This document shows, piece by piece, positions 18,663 to 27,849 of a DNA stretch of 64,000 nucleotides (within the stretch, counting starts at the first letter, position 1; each line of letters begins with the position of its first letter). The notes beneath the pieces were generated by a model. It saw only the letters and a program-made list of their open reading frames with translations, did not search any database and was not told the DNA's origin. The translations under genes and the position numbers were made by a program. The stretch spans positions 33,479 through 97,478 of the forward strand of contig JABUSY010000034.1 in NCBI GenBank assembly GCA_021442455.1, written 5' to 3'. The stretch comes from Lachnospiraceae bacterium. GTDB taxonomy: Bacteria; Bacillota; Clostridia; Lachnospirales; Lachnospiraceae.

Positions 18663-20147
18663 ATGGGAAAACCGACTGGTTTTTTAGATTATGGACGTCA
18701 GAACAGTGAATGTAGATCGCCATTGGAACGCATTAAGAATTTTCATGAATTCCATATTTTTCTGTCGAAGGAAAAACAAAAACTGCAAGGAGCACGTTGT
18801 ATGGCCTGCGGTGTGCCTTTTTGCCAAGCTGGGAGGATGATCGCAGGAATGGTTAGCGGATGCCCGTTGAATAATTTATGCCCAGAATGGAATGATCTAC
18901 TATATCTTGGTAATTGGAAACAAGCTTATATGAGGCTGACTAAGACCAATTGTTTTCCAGAGTTTACTTCGAGAGTTTGCCCTGCATTCTGCGAAATAGC
19001 CTGTACTTGCAATCTGAATGGAGATCCTGTAGCCACACAGGAAAATGAAAGGGCTATCATAGAAAATGCTTGGGAGTCAGGAATGATCAGACCAGAACCT
19101 CCGAAAGTCAGGACCGGAAAGAGTGTTGCCGTAGTTGGTAGTGGTCCATCTGGCCTGGCAAGTGCTCAAATGTTGAATAAACGCGGGCATTTGGTAACAG
19201 TTTTTGAACGAAAAGACCGGATCGGTGGTCTTCTTCGCTATGGCATACCAAATATGAAGCTGGAAAAAAAGGTGATTGACCGAAGAATTTGTCTGATGGA
19301 GGAAGAGGGAATTAGATTTGTCACAAATGCGGATGTGGGAACTACATTGGAAGCACAGAAACTTTTAAAGGAGTTTGATCGGGTATTGCTTTGTTGTGGA
19401 GCCTCTAATCCAAAAAATATCGATGTACCGGGCAGGGAGTTGAAAAATATCCATTTTGCGGTAGACTTTCTGAGTTCTGTTACAAAAAGTCTATTGGATT
19501 CTAAATTGCAAGATAAAAAATATATAGATGTGAAAAATAAATATGTAGTGGTGATCGGAGGGGGTGATACTGGTAATGACTGTGTAGGCACTGCTATCCG
19601 TCTGGGAGCAAGATCTATTGTACAGTTGGAGATGATGCCGCAGCCTCCAACAAAGCGAGCGGAAAGTAATTCATGGCCAGAATGGCCAAAAGTATTGAAG
19701 ACTGATTATGGCCAGGAGGAAGCCATTGCTTTATTTGGAAAGGATCCCAGAATTTATCAAACAACAGTAACAGAATTTATCGGAAATAAAAAAGGTGAGC
19801 TAAAAAAGCTTAAACTAATAAATCTTAAGCCAGAAAAAGATCTGGAAAACAGTAGGATGACTATGATTCCAGTAGAAAGATCTGAAAAGGTGATCCCGGC
19901 TGATCTAGTGCTAATTGCTGCAGGTTTTCTCGGGGCACAGCAATATGTAACTGAAGCGTTTGGAGTAGATGTAAACGGTCGTACCAACGTGAATACAAAC
20001 TCAGGAGAATATGTAACATCTATGCCGAGAGTTTTTACGGCAGGTGATATGCATCGGGGCCAGTCTCTAGTGGTATGGGCAATCCGCGAAGGGCAGGATG
20101 CTGCAAGAGCTCTGGATTTGTCTCTCATGGGGTATTCAAATCTCTAA
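18663..20147 (+). CDS. gltD: Glutamate synthase (NADPH) small subunit
   Basis: Flavoprotein partner of GltB that passes electrons from NADPH through FAD and two 4Fe-4S clusters. The N-terminal cluster cysteines are seen in CMACGVPFC and GCPLNNLCPEW. An FAD-binding GSGPSGLASA follows near residue 160, and the NADPH-binding GGGDTGNDC appears near residue 301. The length of 494 residues is typical. GGAGGAG precedes the ATG, and the 12-base gap to gltB indicates one operon. It is related to NfnB in this window, but this copy is tied to gltB by position. Confidence 0.95.
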   Translation: MGKPTGFLDYGRQNSECRSPLERIKNFHEFHIFLSKEKQKLQGARCMACGVPFCQAGRMIAGMVSGCPLNNLCPEWNDLLYLGNWKQAYMRLTKTNCFPEFTSRVCPAFCEIACTCNLNGDPVATQENERAIIENAWESGMIRPEPPKVRTGKSVAVVGSGPSGLASAQMLNKRGHLVTVFERKDRIGGLLRYGIPNMKLEKKVIDRRICLMEEEGIRFVTNADVGTTLEAQKLLKEFDRVLLCCGASNPKNIDVPGRELKNIHFAVDFLSSVTKSLLDSKLQDKKYIDVKNKYVVVIGGGDTGNDCVGTAIRLGARSIVQLEMMPQPPTKRAESNSWPEWPKVLKTDYGQEEAIALFGKDPRIYQTTVTEFIGNKKGELKKLKLINLKPEKDLENSRMTMIPVERSEKVIPADLVLIAAGFLGAQQYVTEAFGVDVNGRTNVNTNSGEYVTSMPRVFTAGDMHRGQSLVVWAIREGQDAARALDLSLMGYSNL

Positions 20148-20152
20148 TTCCA

Positions 20153-20181
20153 TTGAAAAATTTCTATATTAAATATACAGT
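20153..20181 (+). promoter_or_regulatory. Possible weak promoter before dapL
   Basis: TTGAAA (20153-20158) and TACAGT (20176-20181) are 17 bases apart, about 70 bases before the dapL start. The -10 box matches only four of six positions. dapL could instead be read through from gltBD, as no terminator is visible between them. Confidence 0.3.
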
Positions 20182-20249
20182 AAATGGGTGCAGCGGAAGG
20201 GAAATTTGTTTAAAAAGGATAAATGATTTTGTGGAAAGGTAAAGCAACG

Positions 20250-21470
20250 ATGTTTAGAGTGAATGAAAATTATCTAAAACTTCCGGTGAATTATTTGTTT
20301 TCTAATATTGAAAAAAAAGTGGAAGCTTTTAGCAAAGCACATCCGACACTGAAGCACCGAGTTATTCGTTTGGGAATCGGTGATGTAACACAACCGTTAA
20401 TTCCAGCTATTATCAAAACACTACATGAAGCAGTTGATGAAATGGGGCAGATGGAAACATTCCATGGCTATGCACCCGATTTTGGATATGAGTTTTTGAG
20501 AACAGCTATTATGAAAAATGATTATCAGGGGAGAGGATGTAACATTGAGGCAGATGAAATTTTTGTTTCTGATGGCGCAAAAAGCGATTGCAGCAATATT
20601 CAGGAGATCTTTAGTGAGGATAGTAAAATTTCTGTTTGCGATCCCGTATATCCTGTATATTTGGATTCTAATGTGATGGCAGGAAGAACTGGCGTCTGGA
20701 ATTCACAAACCAAGATGTTTTCCAAGGTTATTTACATGCCATGTATCAGAGAAAATAATTTTTCACCAGAGTTCCCAAAAGAAATTCCAAATTTGATCTA
20801 TTTTTGTTATCCCAATAACCCTACTGGTTCTATGCTGACGAAAGCACAACTCCAGGAATGGGTAGATTATGCTAACTGTGTAGGTGCCGTCATTCTCTAT
20901 GATTCCGCTTACGAAGCGTATATTTCAGAAGAAAATATTCCACATACTATCTATGAGTGCGAAGGAGCGAGAACCTGTGCTATCGAATTTCGAAGCTTTT
21001 CCAAGAATGCAGGTTTTACCGGTGTTCGTCTGGGATTTACAGTCATTCCAAAGGATCTGAAAAGTGGAAACGTATCTCTTCACAACCTTTGGAGGAGACG
21101 TCATGCTACAAAATATAACGGAGCTCCATATATCATACAAAAAGCCGGAGAAGCTGTTTATTCATCAGAGGGACAGAGCCAAATTAAAGAACAAATTGTT
21201 TATTATATGAAGAACGCAAGAGTTATTTGCGAGGAGTTAAAATCTGTCGGCTATACGGTATTCGGTGGAGTAAATGCCCCCTATATCTGGATAAAAACTC
21301 CTGCAGGAATGAACTCCTGGGAATTTTTCGATTATTTGCTTGAAAACGCCAACGTTGTAGGAACCCCAGGCTCTGGCTTCGGTCCCAGTGGGGAAGGATA
21401 CTTCCGGCTAACAGCCTTTGGAACGTATGAAAACATTGTAGAAGCAATCGAACGAATCAAAAAAATGTAA
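20250..21470 (+). CDS. dapL: LL-diaminopimelate aminotransferase
   Basis: PLP enzyme that makes LL-diaminopimelate directly from tetrahydrodipicolinate, for lysine and peptidoglycan. The N-terminus [11 protein letters not shown] and the region [10 protein letters not shown] are characteristic of the DapL family. The PLP lysine is in [16 protein letters not shown] near residue 255, and YPNNPTG is also present. The start at 20250 is chosen from the family N-terminus; the tracked start at 20223 adds nine unrelated residues. At 406 residues it is full length. It follows gltBD, which supplies the glutamate amino donor. Confidence 0.95.
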   Translation: MFRVNENYLKLPVNYLFSNIEKKVEAFSKAHPTLKHRVIRLGIGDVTQPLIPAIIKTLHEAVDEMGQMETFHGYAPDFGYEFLRTAIMKNDYQGRGCNIEADEIFVSDGAKSDCSNIQEIFSEDSKISVCDPVYPVYLDSNVMAGRTGVWNSQTKMFSKVIYMPCIRENNFSPEFPKEIPNLIYFCYPNNPTGSMLTKAQLQEWVDYANCVGAVILYDSAYEAYISEENIPHTIYECEGARTCAIEFRSFSKNAGFTGVRLGFTVIPKDLKSGNVSLHNLWRRRHATKYNGAPYIIQKAGEAVYSSEGQSQIKEQIVYYMKNARVICEELKSVGYTVFGGVNAPYIWIKTPAGMNSWEFFDYLLENANVVGTPGSGFGPSGEGYFRLTAFGTYENIVEAIERIKKM

Positions 21471-21735
21471 CGGTTGTTAATCAAAGTAATGAATATCCAA
21501 AGGAAAAACAGCGAGGGACGTCTAGTAGTTTTGCTGTATTGTAATTTCTGTTCCGTTTTTTCTTATACCAGCTTTTGATTTGGTTATTTAAATTATTCAC
21601 ATTTTTTCGCTGGATAATTTATAAATGATGGCTGTGCAAAAGAGTGGAAATTGTTATATACTAGCTAATAAATAGATTGTGTAACAGGTTTTTTGAACTG
21701 AAGTATTTAAACTAAAAAGGAGAAATAGAATATAG

Positions 21736-22029
21736 ATGGTAAATAAAATTACGGATGAAATTATTGACTATGTGGGAAATCTTGCAAAATTAAAAATTTC
21801 TGATGATGAAAAAGAACAGACCCGGAAAGATATGCAAACAATAATGGATTATATTGATATACTGAATGAGCTGGATACCCGTAAAGTTGAGCCTATGTTT
21901 TACATATTTCCGGTTCATAATGTTTTTCGGGAGGATGTAATAACGAATGGGGATGATAAAGCTCATATGCTGGCTAATGCCCCGAAGCAGAAGGACGGGC
22001 AATATCAGGTGCCAAAGACAGTGGAATAA
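21736..22029 (+). CDS. gatC: Asp/Glu-tRNA amidotransferase subunit C
   Basis: Small subunit (97 residues) that wraps GatA and GatB in the amidotransferase converting Glu-tRNAGln or Asp-tRNAAsn to the amide forms. The family pattern is visible: ITDEIIDYVGNLAKLKISDDE at the start, MDYIDILNELDTRKVEPM in the middle, and the FREDV segment near residue 64. gatA follows after 29 bases. The nearest GGAG lies about 14 bases before the ATG, longer than usual, but no better start is available. Confidence 0.92.
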   Translation: MVNKITDEIIDYVGNLAKLKISDDEKEQTRKDMQTIMDYIDILNELDTRKVEPMFYIFPVHNVFREDVITNGDDKAHMLANAPKQKDGQYQVPKTVE

Positions 22030-22058
22030 CAGTAACTAACATAGAGGAGGATAGGGAC

Positions 22059-23516
22059 GTGGATTTGATGACGTTAACTGCAGTACAGCTTTCATCTAAA
22101 ATAAAAGCCGGCGAGATCAAAGTGATGGATGCTGTAGATGCTGCTCTCGCTGTGATAAAAGAGAGAGAAAAAGAGATCAACGCCTTTATTACCGTTGACG
22201 AAACAGGAGCTATGCATCGGGCAAGAGAAGTTCAGAGGCTGATAGATATCGGAGAGTTATCAAGTCCTTTAGTCGGTGTACCAATTGCCGTAAAAGATAA
22301 CATCTGTACAAAGGGATTGAAAACAACCTGTGCTTCAAAAATATTATACGATTTTGTTCCAACCTATAATGCAGAGGCGGTTGCCAATCTCGAAAAGGCC
22401 GGAATGATCATCATCGGAAAAACGAATATGGATGAATTTGCCATGGGAAATACGACGGAAACCTCTTATTTTGGAGTTACACGAAATCCAAGGAATGTAG
22501 GTCATGTTCCAGGCGGCTCTTCAGGGGGTTCCTGTGCGGCTGTGGCAGCTAATGAGGTACCTTGTGCCCTTGGAAGCGACACGGGCGGATCTATCCGTCA
22601 GCCAAGTTCTTTTTGTGGCGTTACGGGGATGAAACCGACGTACGGAACTGTATCACGCTATGGGCTGATCGCTTATGCTTCTTCTCTGGATCAGATCGGA
22701 CCTGTTGGAAAAGACGTGACAGACTGTGCGGCGCTTTTGCAAGTCATCGCCTCTTATGACAGCAAAGATTCTACTTCTGTGAGATTAAAAGATTATGACT
22801 TTATGAGTGCTCTGAAGAATAACTGTGCCGGGATGAAAATCGGTATTCCCTGCGAATATTTTGGAGAAAGGTTAAATCCAGAAGTCAAGGAGAAAATTTG
22901 GGTCGTAGTCGAGCTACTGAGGGAAAATGGTGCTAAGGTAGAAGAGTTTGATTTGGGTATGCTGGAATATGTCATACCAGCCTATTATGTGATTGCATCT
23001 GCGGAAGCAAGCTCCAATTTGCAGCGATTTGACGGAGTAAAATATGGCTATCGAACAAAGGATGACATGGGGGTTCATGACATGTATAAGTCCAGTCGTT
23101 CTGAAGGCTTCGGTTCGGAGGTGAAGCGAAGAATTATGCTGGGTTCTTTTGTACTGAGCTCTGGCTATTATGATGCCTATTATCTTAAGGCGCTGCGTAC
23201 AAAAGCATTGATTAAAAAGGCATTTGACATTGCTTTTGCTAAATATGACCTAATTCTGTCTCCAGTTGCCGCCACCACGGCACCGAAGCTGGGCGAATCT
23301 CTCAGTGATCCGTTACAAATGTATCTGGGAGATATATATACTGTTTCTGTGAACCTGTCCGGTCTTCCTGGCATTACCATTCCATGCGGAATCGACAGTG
23401 CAAAGCTGCCTGTTGGGATACAGATGATTGGAAACTGCTTTAGCGAAAAGACTCTGCTACAGGCCGCTTATACTTATGAATGTATTCGTAATGTGGAAGG
23501 AAAGGGGAGAACATAA
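22059..23516 (+). CDS. gatA: Asp/Glu-tRNA amidotransferase subunit A
   Basis: Glutaminase subunit of the GatCAB complex, an amidase-signature enzyme. The catalytic Lys is in IAVKDNI (about residue 79), and the Ser-cisSer pair lies in PGGSSGGSCAAV and GSDTGGSIRQP (about residues 150-180). At 485 residues it is full length. The start is GTG 22059, with GAGGAGGATAGG just before it; ATG 22068 is a less well spaced alternative. gatB begins one base after the stop, so the three subunits are in one operon. Confidence 0.96.
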   Translation: MDLMTLTAVQLSSKIKAGEIKVMDAVDAALAVIKEREKEINAFITVDETGAMHRAREVQRLIDIGELSSPLVGVPIAVKDNICTKGLKTTCASKILYDFVPTYNAEAVANLEKAGMIIIGKTNMDEFAMGNTTETSYFGVTRNPRNVGHVPGGSSGGSCAAVAANEVPCALGSDTGGSIRQPSSFCGVTGMKPTYGTVSRYGLIAYASSLDQIGPVGKDVTDCAALLQVIASYDSKDSTSVRLKDYDFMSALKNNCAGMKIGIPCEYFGERLNPEVKEKIWVVVELLRENGAKVEEFDLGMLEYVIPAYYVIASAEASSNLQRFDGVKYGYRTKDDMGVHDMYKSSRSEGFGSEVKRRIMLGSFVLSSGYYDAYYLKALRTKALIKKAFDIAFAKYDLILSPVAATTAPKLGESLSDPLQMYLGDIYTVSVNLSGLPGITIPCGIDSAKLPVGIQMIGNCFSEKTLLQAAYTYECIRNVEGKGRT

Positions 23517-23517
23517 T

Positions 23518-24951
23518 ATGATGGCGCGAGAATATGAAACCGTCATAGGGTTGGAAGTTCACGTAGAACTTGCTACAAAATCAAAGATATTTTGCGGTTG
23601 TTCCACTGAATTTGGTGGAGCGCCTAATACCCATACATGTCCAGTCTGCACTGGCATGCCTGGTTCTCTTCCAGTTCTGAATAAACAAGTGGTGGAATAT
23701 GCCATGGCGATGGGGTTTTCTACACACTGTCAGATCAATCAAAACTGTAAATTTGACAGAAAAAACTATTTCTATCCAGATAACCCTCAAAATTATCAAA
23801 TTTCTCAATTCTATTTACCGATCTGCTATGATGGATGGATCGAAATTGAGACAAAAGAGGGTAGGAAAAAAATTAGAATTCACGAGATGCATATGGAAGA
23901 GGATTCTGGCAAGCTGCTTCATAATGAATGGGAGGACTTTTCCCTGGTGGATTATAACAGAAGTGGGGTACCTCTGATGGAGATCGTATCGGAACCGGAT
24001 ATGCGTAGTTCTGAAGAAGTTATTAACTATTTGGACCGTCTGCGGATGCTTGCTCAGTATTTGGGCGTCTCTGATTGTAAATTGCAGGAAGGTTCCATGC
24101 GTGTTGACGTTAATCTTTCTGTTCGCGAAAAGAAAAGAAAAATTTTTGGAACTAGGACAGAAATGAAAAATCTCAATTCTTTCAAAGCAATTGCTCGTGC
24201 GATCGCAGGAGAACGGGAACGTCAGATCGATTTGCTAGAAAGAGGTCGACAGGTTGTTCAAGAGACTAGGAGATGGGATGATATGAAGGAATATTCCTAT
24301 GCTATGCGTTTCAAAGAGGATACAAAGGATTACCGATATTTTCCGGATCCTGACCTACCATCTGTAATGATTAGCGATGAATGGATGGAGAGCATCCGCG
24401 CCTCCCTACCAGAGCTACAGCCAGAAAAACAGGCACGTTATGAAAGAGATTTTCGTCTTCCGACTTATGATGCGGCGATCATCACAGCTTCCAAGCATCT
24501 GGCAGATCTATTCGAACAAACAGTAGCACTAGGAGGTAATCCGAAAAAGGTGTCTAACTGGCTGATGGTGGAGACTCTGCGTCTTCTGAAGAAGCATGGA
24601 GAAGAGCCGGAGCAGATTCGTTTTTCACCGGAACACCTGGCAAAATTAATCACAGTAGCTGAACAAGGTTCTGTCAACAATAGGATAGCCAAAGAGGTAT
24701 TTGAAAAGATGTATGAAGAGGATGTGGATCCGGAAGTTTATGTGAAAGAACATGAGTTAACATCTGTCCATGATGCGAGCGTCCTAAAAGAGGTTGTGAA
24801 GCAGGTTTTAGAGAACAACTTCAAGGTTGTGGAAGAATACAGGAACGGAAAAGCAAAGGTTTTTTGTTTTCTTGTGGGACAGGTGATGAAAGAGATGCAA
24901 GGAAAGGCGAATCCTACCATGGTCGGAGAACTGCTCAGAAAGATGATCTAA
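23518..24951 (+). CDS. gatB: Asp/Glu-tRNA amidotransferase subunit B
   Basis: Kinase and tRNA-binding subunit of GatCAB: it phosphorylates the misacylated Glu-tRNA or Asp-tRNA for amidation. GLEVHVEL at the N-terminus, a zinc-type cysteine set (CGCSTEF with CPVCTGMPG) and the HMEEDSGKL motif are all present. The C-terminal helical and YqeY-like tail ends with GKANPTMVGELLRKMI. At 477 residues it is full length. The tracked start at 23428 lies inside gatA; ATG 23518 follows GGGGAG directly. The complex implies that this organism lacks GlnRS, AsnRS or both. Confidence 0.96.
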   Translation: MMAREYETVIGLEVHVELATKSKIFCGCSTEFGGAPNTHTCPVCTGMPGSLPVLNKQVVEYAMAMGFSTHCQINQNCKFDRKNYFYPDNPQNYQISQFYLPICYDGWIEIETKEGRKKIRIHEMHMEEDSGKLLHNEWEDFSLVDYNRSGVPLMEIVSEPDMRSSEEVINYLDRLRMLAQYLGVSDCKLQEGSMRVDVNLSVREKKRKIFGTRTEMKNLNSFKAIARAIAGERERQIDLLERGRQVVQETRRWDDMKEYSYAMRFKEDTKDYRYFPDPDLPSVMISDEWMESIRASLPELQPEKQARYERDFRLPTYDAAIITASKHLADLFEQTVALGGNPKKVSNWLMVETLRLLKKHGEEPEQIRFSPEHLAKLITVAEQGSVNNRIAKEVFEKMYEEDVDPEVYVKEHELTSVHDASVLKEVVKQVLENNFKVVEEYRNGKAKVFCFLVGQVMKEMQGKANPTMVGELLRKMI

Positions 24952-26110
24952 AATGTAATAGTGTTTTTCACAGAGAATTGAATATTTTATATCAATCTTT
25001 AGTATGATAAATAGGAATTAACAAATAGTTAGATTTTTTTTATATGTAAAATGTTAACGATCACGGAAATTATACGGAAGGTATCATGGCACCAAAAGTA
25101 AAGTCGGCAGTCATAAGCAGTATTTGAATATAATGCTTGGAAGACAGAATAACTCTAGAAGGTTCTAAATCAAAAGAAAAAAGGATATAATTACGTGCTA
25201 TAAAATGTATCAAACAGAACAGGAAAAGGTGTTAAATCATATTTTCGCTTGTACGATGTAAAAGAGTAGCTATTTATGAAGTGCTCTAAAAAAACTGTGA
25301 GATCAAAGATTCTATGTAATTAGTAGTAAGTAGTAAGCAACTTTCAGCATAGTCTAACTGTAGGAAAACTGTGGTATTTCATTCTTCTATACTTGACTTT
25401 GCTGTTGAAGAGCGTATAGGGGAATTGCTTCCACTGGAAAGAATATGGAAATTTAAAGATGATCTGTTAGGTTTGGTTTCTTACATGATCATGAAATTTC
25501 GTAGTGGTCCTTTTCGTCGGAAAGATATCTAATAGCACAAAAGCTAGCATTCATGTAAATTGATTTTTGAAAAATGAATATATCTAACTGGAAAAATGAT
25601 TAAACCGTTTGGTAGAGGTATCTCTCTTTCATACCTTCAGCTTGTCCGAAATTTCTTACTGAAATAATATTTTATTATTATCTGCAAAGAAACCGATAGT
25701 CAGGCAAGCATTATGAGTCAATACGACAGAGAAAAGAATGCGTAGATGAATAAGTATGAGGAAATTCAGTTGCTTCAACTGATCGGAGAAGAGCGGAAAT
25801 GGGGTTGTAGATGGGGAAGACGAGCGATTGACAATAGTATTTTTGAGATCAGGATATCTGTCTACACAATTTGGGGCTAATTTTTGGCTAAATAAATAGG
25901 AAAACATACGAATCATGATCATCGGGAAGCACAGATATTCCATGAGGAGAAGTAAAGAACATAACACATAAAGAGATTTCGAAGGATTAGTAGAACCAGA
26001 ATAGGGAAATGGTAAAATAGCTAGCGACCTAGCATATATTTTCAACAATACTATGAAGAATTTGAAACAGTATAACATAAGAAAACAGAGCACTGATAAG
26101 GAGAAAGAGT
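24952..26110. other. Decayed stretch between gatB and icd
   Basis: About 1.15 kb with no intact gene. A plus-strand open run at about 25385-25531 reads with protein-like composition (LDFAVEERIGELLPLERIW, then MKFRSGPFRRKDI and a stop) and is probably a fragment of a lost gene. A second run near 25745-25880 (KYEEIQLLQLIGEERKWG) may belong to the same fossil. I cannot name the family. The minus-strand frames at 25656-26226 look like shadows. Confidence 0.55.
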
Positions 26111-27325
26111 ATGCAGAAAATTACAATGGAAACACCACTAGTAGAAATGGACGGAGATGAAATGACCCGGATTTTGTGGTTATTCATCAAGAATGAACTG
26201 TTAAAACCGTTTGTAGAGCTATACACAAAATATTATGATCTGGGACTGAAGAAGAGAGATGAGACCGGAGATCAGATCACGATTGATGCTGTTAACGCTA
26301 TTAAAAAATATGGCGTTGCCGTGAAGTGTGCGACAATCACCCCTAATACCGCCCGTGTAACGGAATATGCTCTTCATCAGATATGGAAAAGCCCAAACGG
26401 AACCATTAGAGCCCTGCTGGATGGTACGGTATTCCGTGTACCTATCGTGGTGAAGGGAATTGATCCCTGTGTAAAGAATTGGAAAAAACCGATTACAATT
26501 GCTCGTCATGCTTACGGAGATGTATATCGGAATGTAGAAATGGAGATCCCGACTCCCGGTGATGTGAAGCTGGTATATATTCCGGAGAACGGTTCTGGGA
26601 AACAAGAGATCCTTGTACATCATTATGAGGGAAGCGGTATCGTACAAAGTCAACATAATCTGGATAATTCTATTAAAAGCTTTGCCAAGAGTTGTTTTGA
26701 ATATGCTCTGGATACAAAACAAGATCTTTGGTTTTCGACAAAAGATACTATTTCAAAAAAATACGATCATCGTTTCAAGGATATTTTTGAAAATTTGTAT
26801 ATACAGGATTACAAAGAAAAATTTAAGAAGGCGGGAATAACCTATTTCTATACACTGATCGATGACGCTGTTGCGAGAATTATGAAAGCAGAGGGAGGTT
26901 TTATCTTGGCTTGCAAGAATTATGATGGAGATGTGATGAGTGATATGATCTCTTCCGCTTTCGGTTCTCTGGCAATGATGACATCTGTCCTGATGTCTCC
27001 GCATGGATATTATGAATACGAGGCAGCTCACGGCACTGTTCAACGTCATTACTACAAGCATCTGAAGGGTGAAGAAACATCAACCAATTCTATGGCTACA
27101 ATATTTGCCTGGACAGGCGCTCTTCGTAAAAGAGGAGAATTGGATAAGAATCAAAAACTGCAGAATTTCGCAGATAAGCTTGAAAAAGCTAGCATTTCAA
27201 CTATTGAATCAGGAAAAATGACAAAAGATTTGGTTTCAATCACCACCTTAAAAAATCCGACACTTCTGAATAGCCGTGACTTCATCTTAGCAATCCGTGA
27301 GAAACTAGAGTCACTTCTCGGATAA
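26111..27325 (+). CDS. icd: NADP-dependent isocitrate dehydrogenase, eukaryotic-type
   Basis: Oxidatively decarboxylates isocitrate to 2-oxoglutarate, making NADPH. The 404-residue sequence follows the homodimeric eukaryotic-type (type II) family: TPLVEMDGDEMTRILW at the start, ITPNTARV and WKSPNGTIRALLDGT in the substrate region, then ARHAYGDVY and GSLAMMTSVL, with AAHGTVQRHYY near the C-terminal part. GGAG lies before the ATG. It stands alone between decayed regions. Its product feeds GltBD, and its NADPH is used by biosynthesis. Confidence 0.96.
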   Translation: MQKITMETPLVEMDGDEMTRILWLFIKNELLKPFVELYTKYYDLGLKKRDETGDQITIDAVNAIKKYGVAVKCATITPNTARVTEYALHQIWKSPNGTIRALLDGTVFRVPIVVKGIDPCVKNWKKPITIARHAYGDVYRNVEMEIPTPGDVKLVYIPENGSGKQEILVHHYEGSGIVQSQHNLDNSIKSFAKSCFEYALDTKQDLWFSTKDTISKKYDHRFKDIFENLYIQDYKEKFKKAGITYFYTLIDDAVARIMKAEGGFILACKNYDGDVMSDMISSAFGSLAMMTSVLMSPHGYYEYEAAHGTVQRHYYKHLKGEETSTNSMATIFAWTGALRKRGELDKNQKLQNFADKLEKASISTIESGKMTKDLVSITTLKNPTLLNSRDFILAIREKLESLLG

Positions 27326-27849
27326 GAGATAATGTATAGATCATTGCCAAATTTGAGAGCTTATATGATGGTTCCCAGATCTAGCGTTTTTTATATTGCT
27401 TGTGCAAAATATAATTTTGTAATATTCAAATTGAGAAAGTGTTGTGTATTACTGATTGTATAGGCCTGGGAGGCTGGTTATTTGTAATCAATGTTTTTTA
27501 CTTGCTTATCGTATGGAGTCGATGAGCGAATTGAACGGGAAGTAGCGAAGATAATGTACGGCACCTTTTTTCGGAGGAAATGAAAACACCTCACCTACGT
27601 TCATTGAGCGCACCTGTGATTCATAGAAGCTGTATGGCCAAACAAGTGATAAAACACTTCTGTGAATTTCCTTAGCTTATTACAGCAGGTTTATAATAAC
27701 CTTTGTACATCTATTGCCTATATATGTTAACGAGGCATGAGGCAATGAAAGGATACAACTTCGACTCTGATAGCGAGTGAAAACAAGAGAGAAACTTCAG
27801 AGATTTTTACTTTTTTATGATAATAATAATAAAACTGAAATTTTAAATT
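27326..27849. other. Gap after icd, nothing firm
   Basis: About 520 bases with no supported gene. A run near 27525-27575 reads IEREVAKIMYGTFFRRK before stops and might be a fragment, but I cannot assign it. No terminator hairpin after icd was evident. The ABC-F fossil ends at about the right edge. Confidence 0.5.

Noticed and set aside
27500-27620. Possible T-box or other structured leader, suggested by gaacgggaagtagcga
   Set aside because: The conserved TGGNACCGCG box and specifier stem are absent, and no intact gene follows on that strand.
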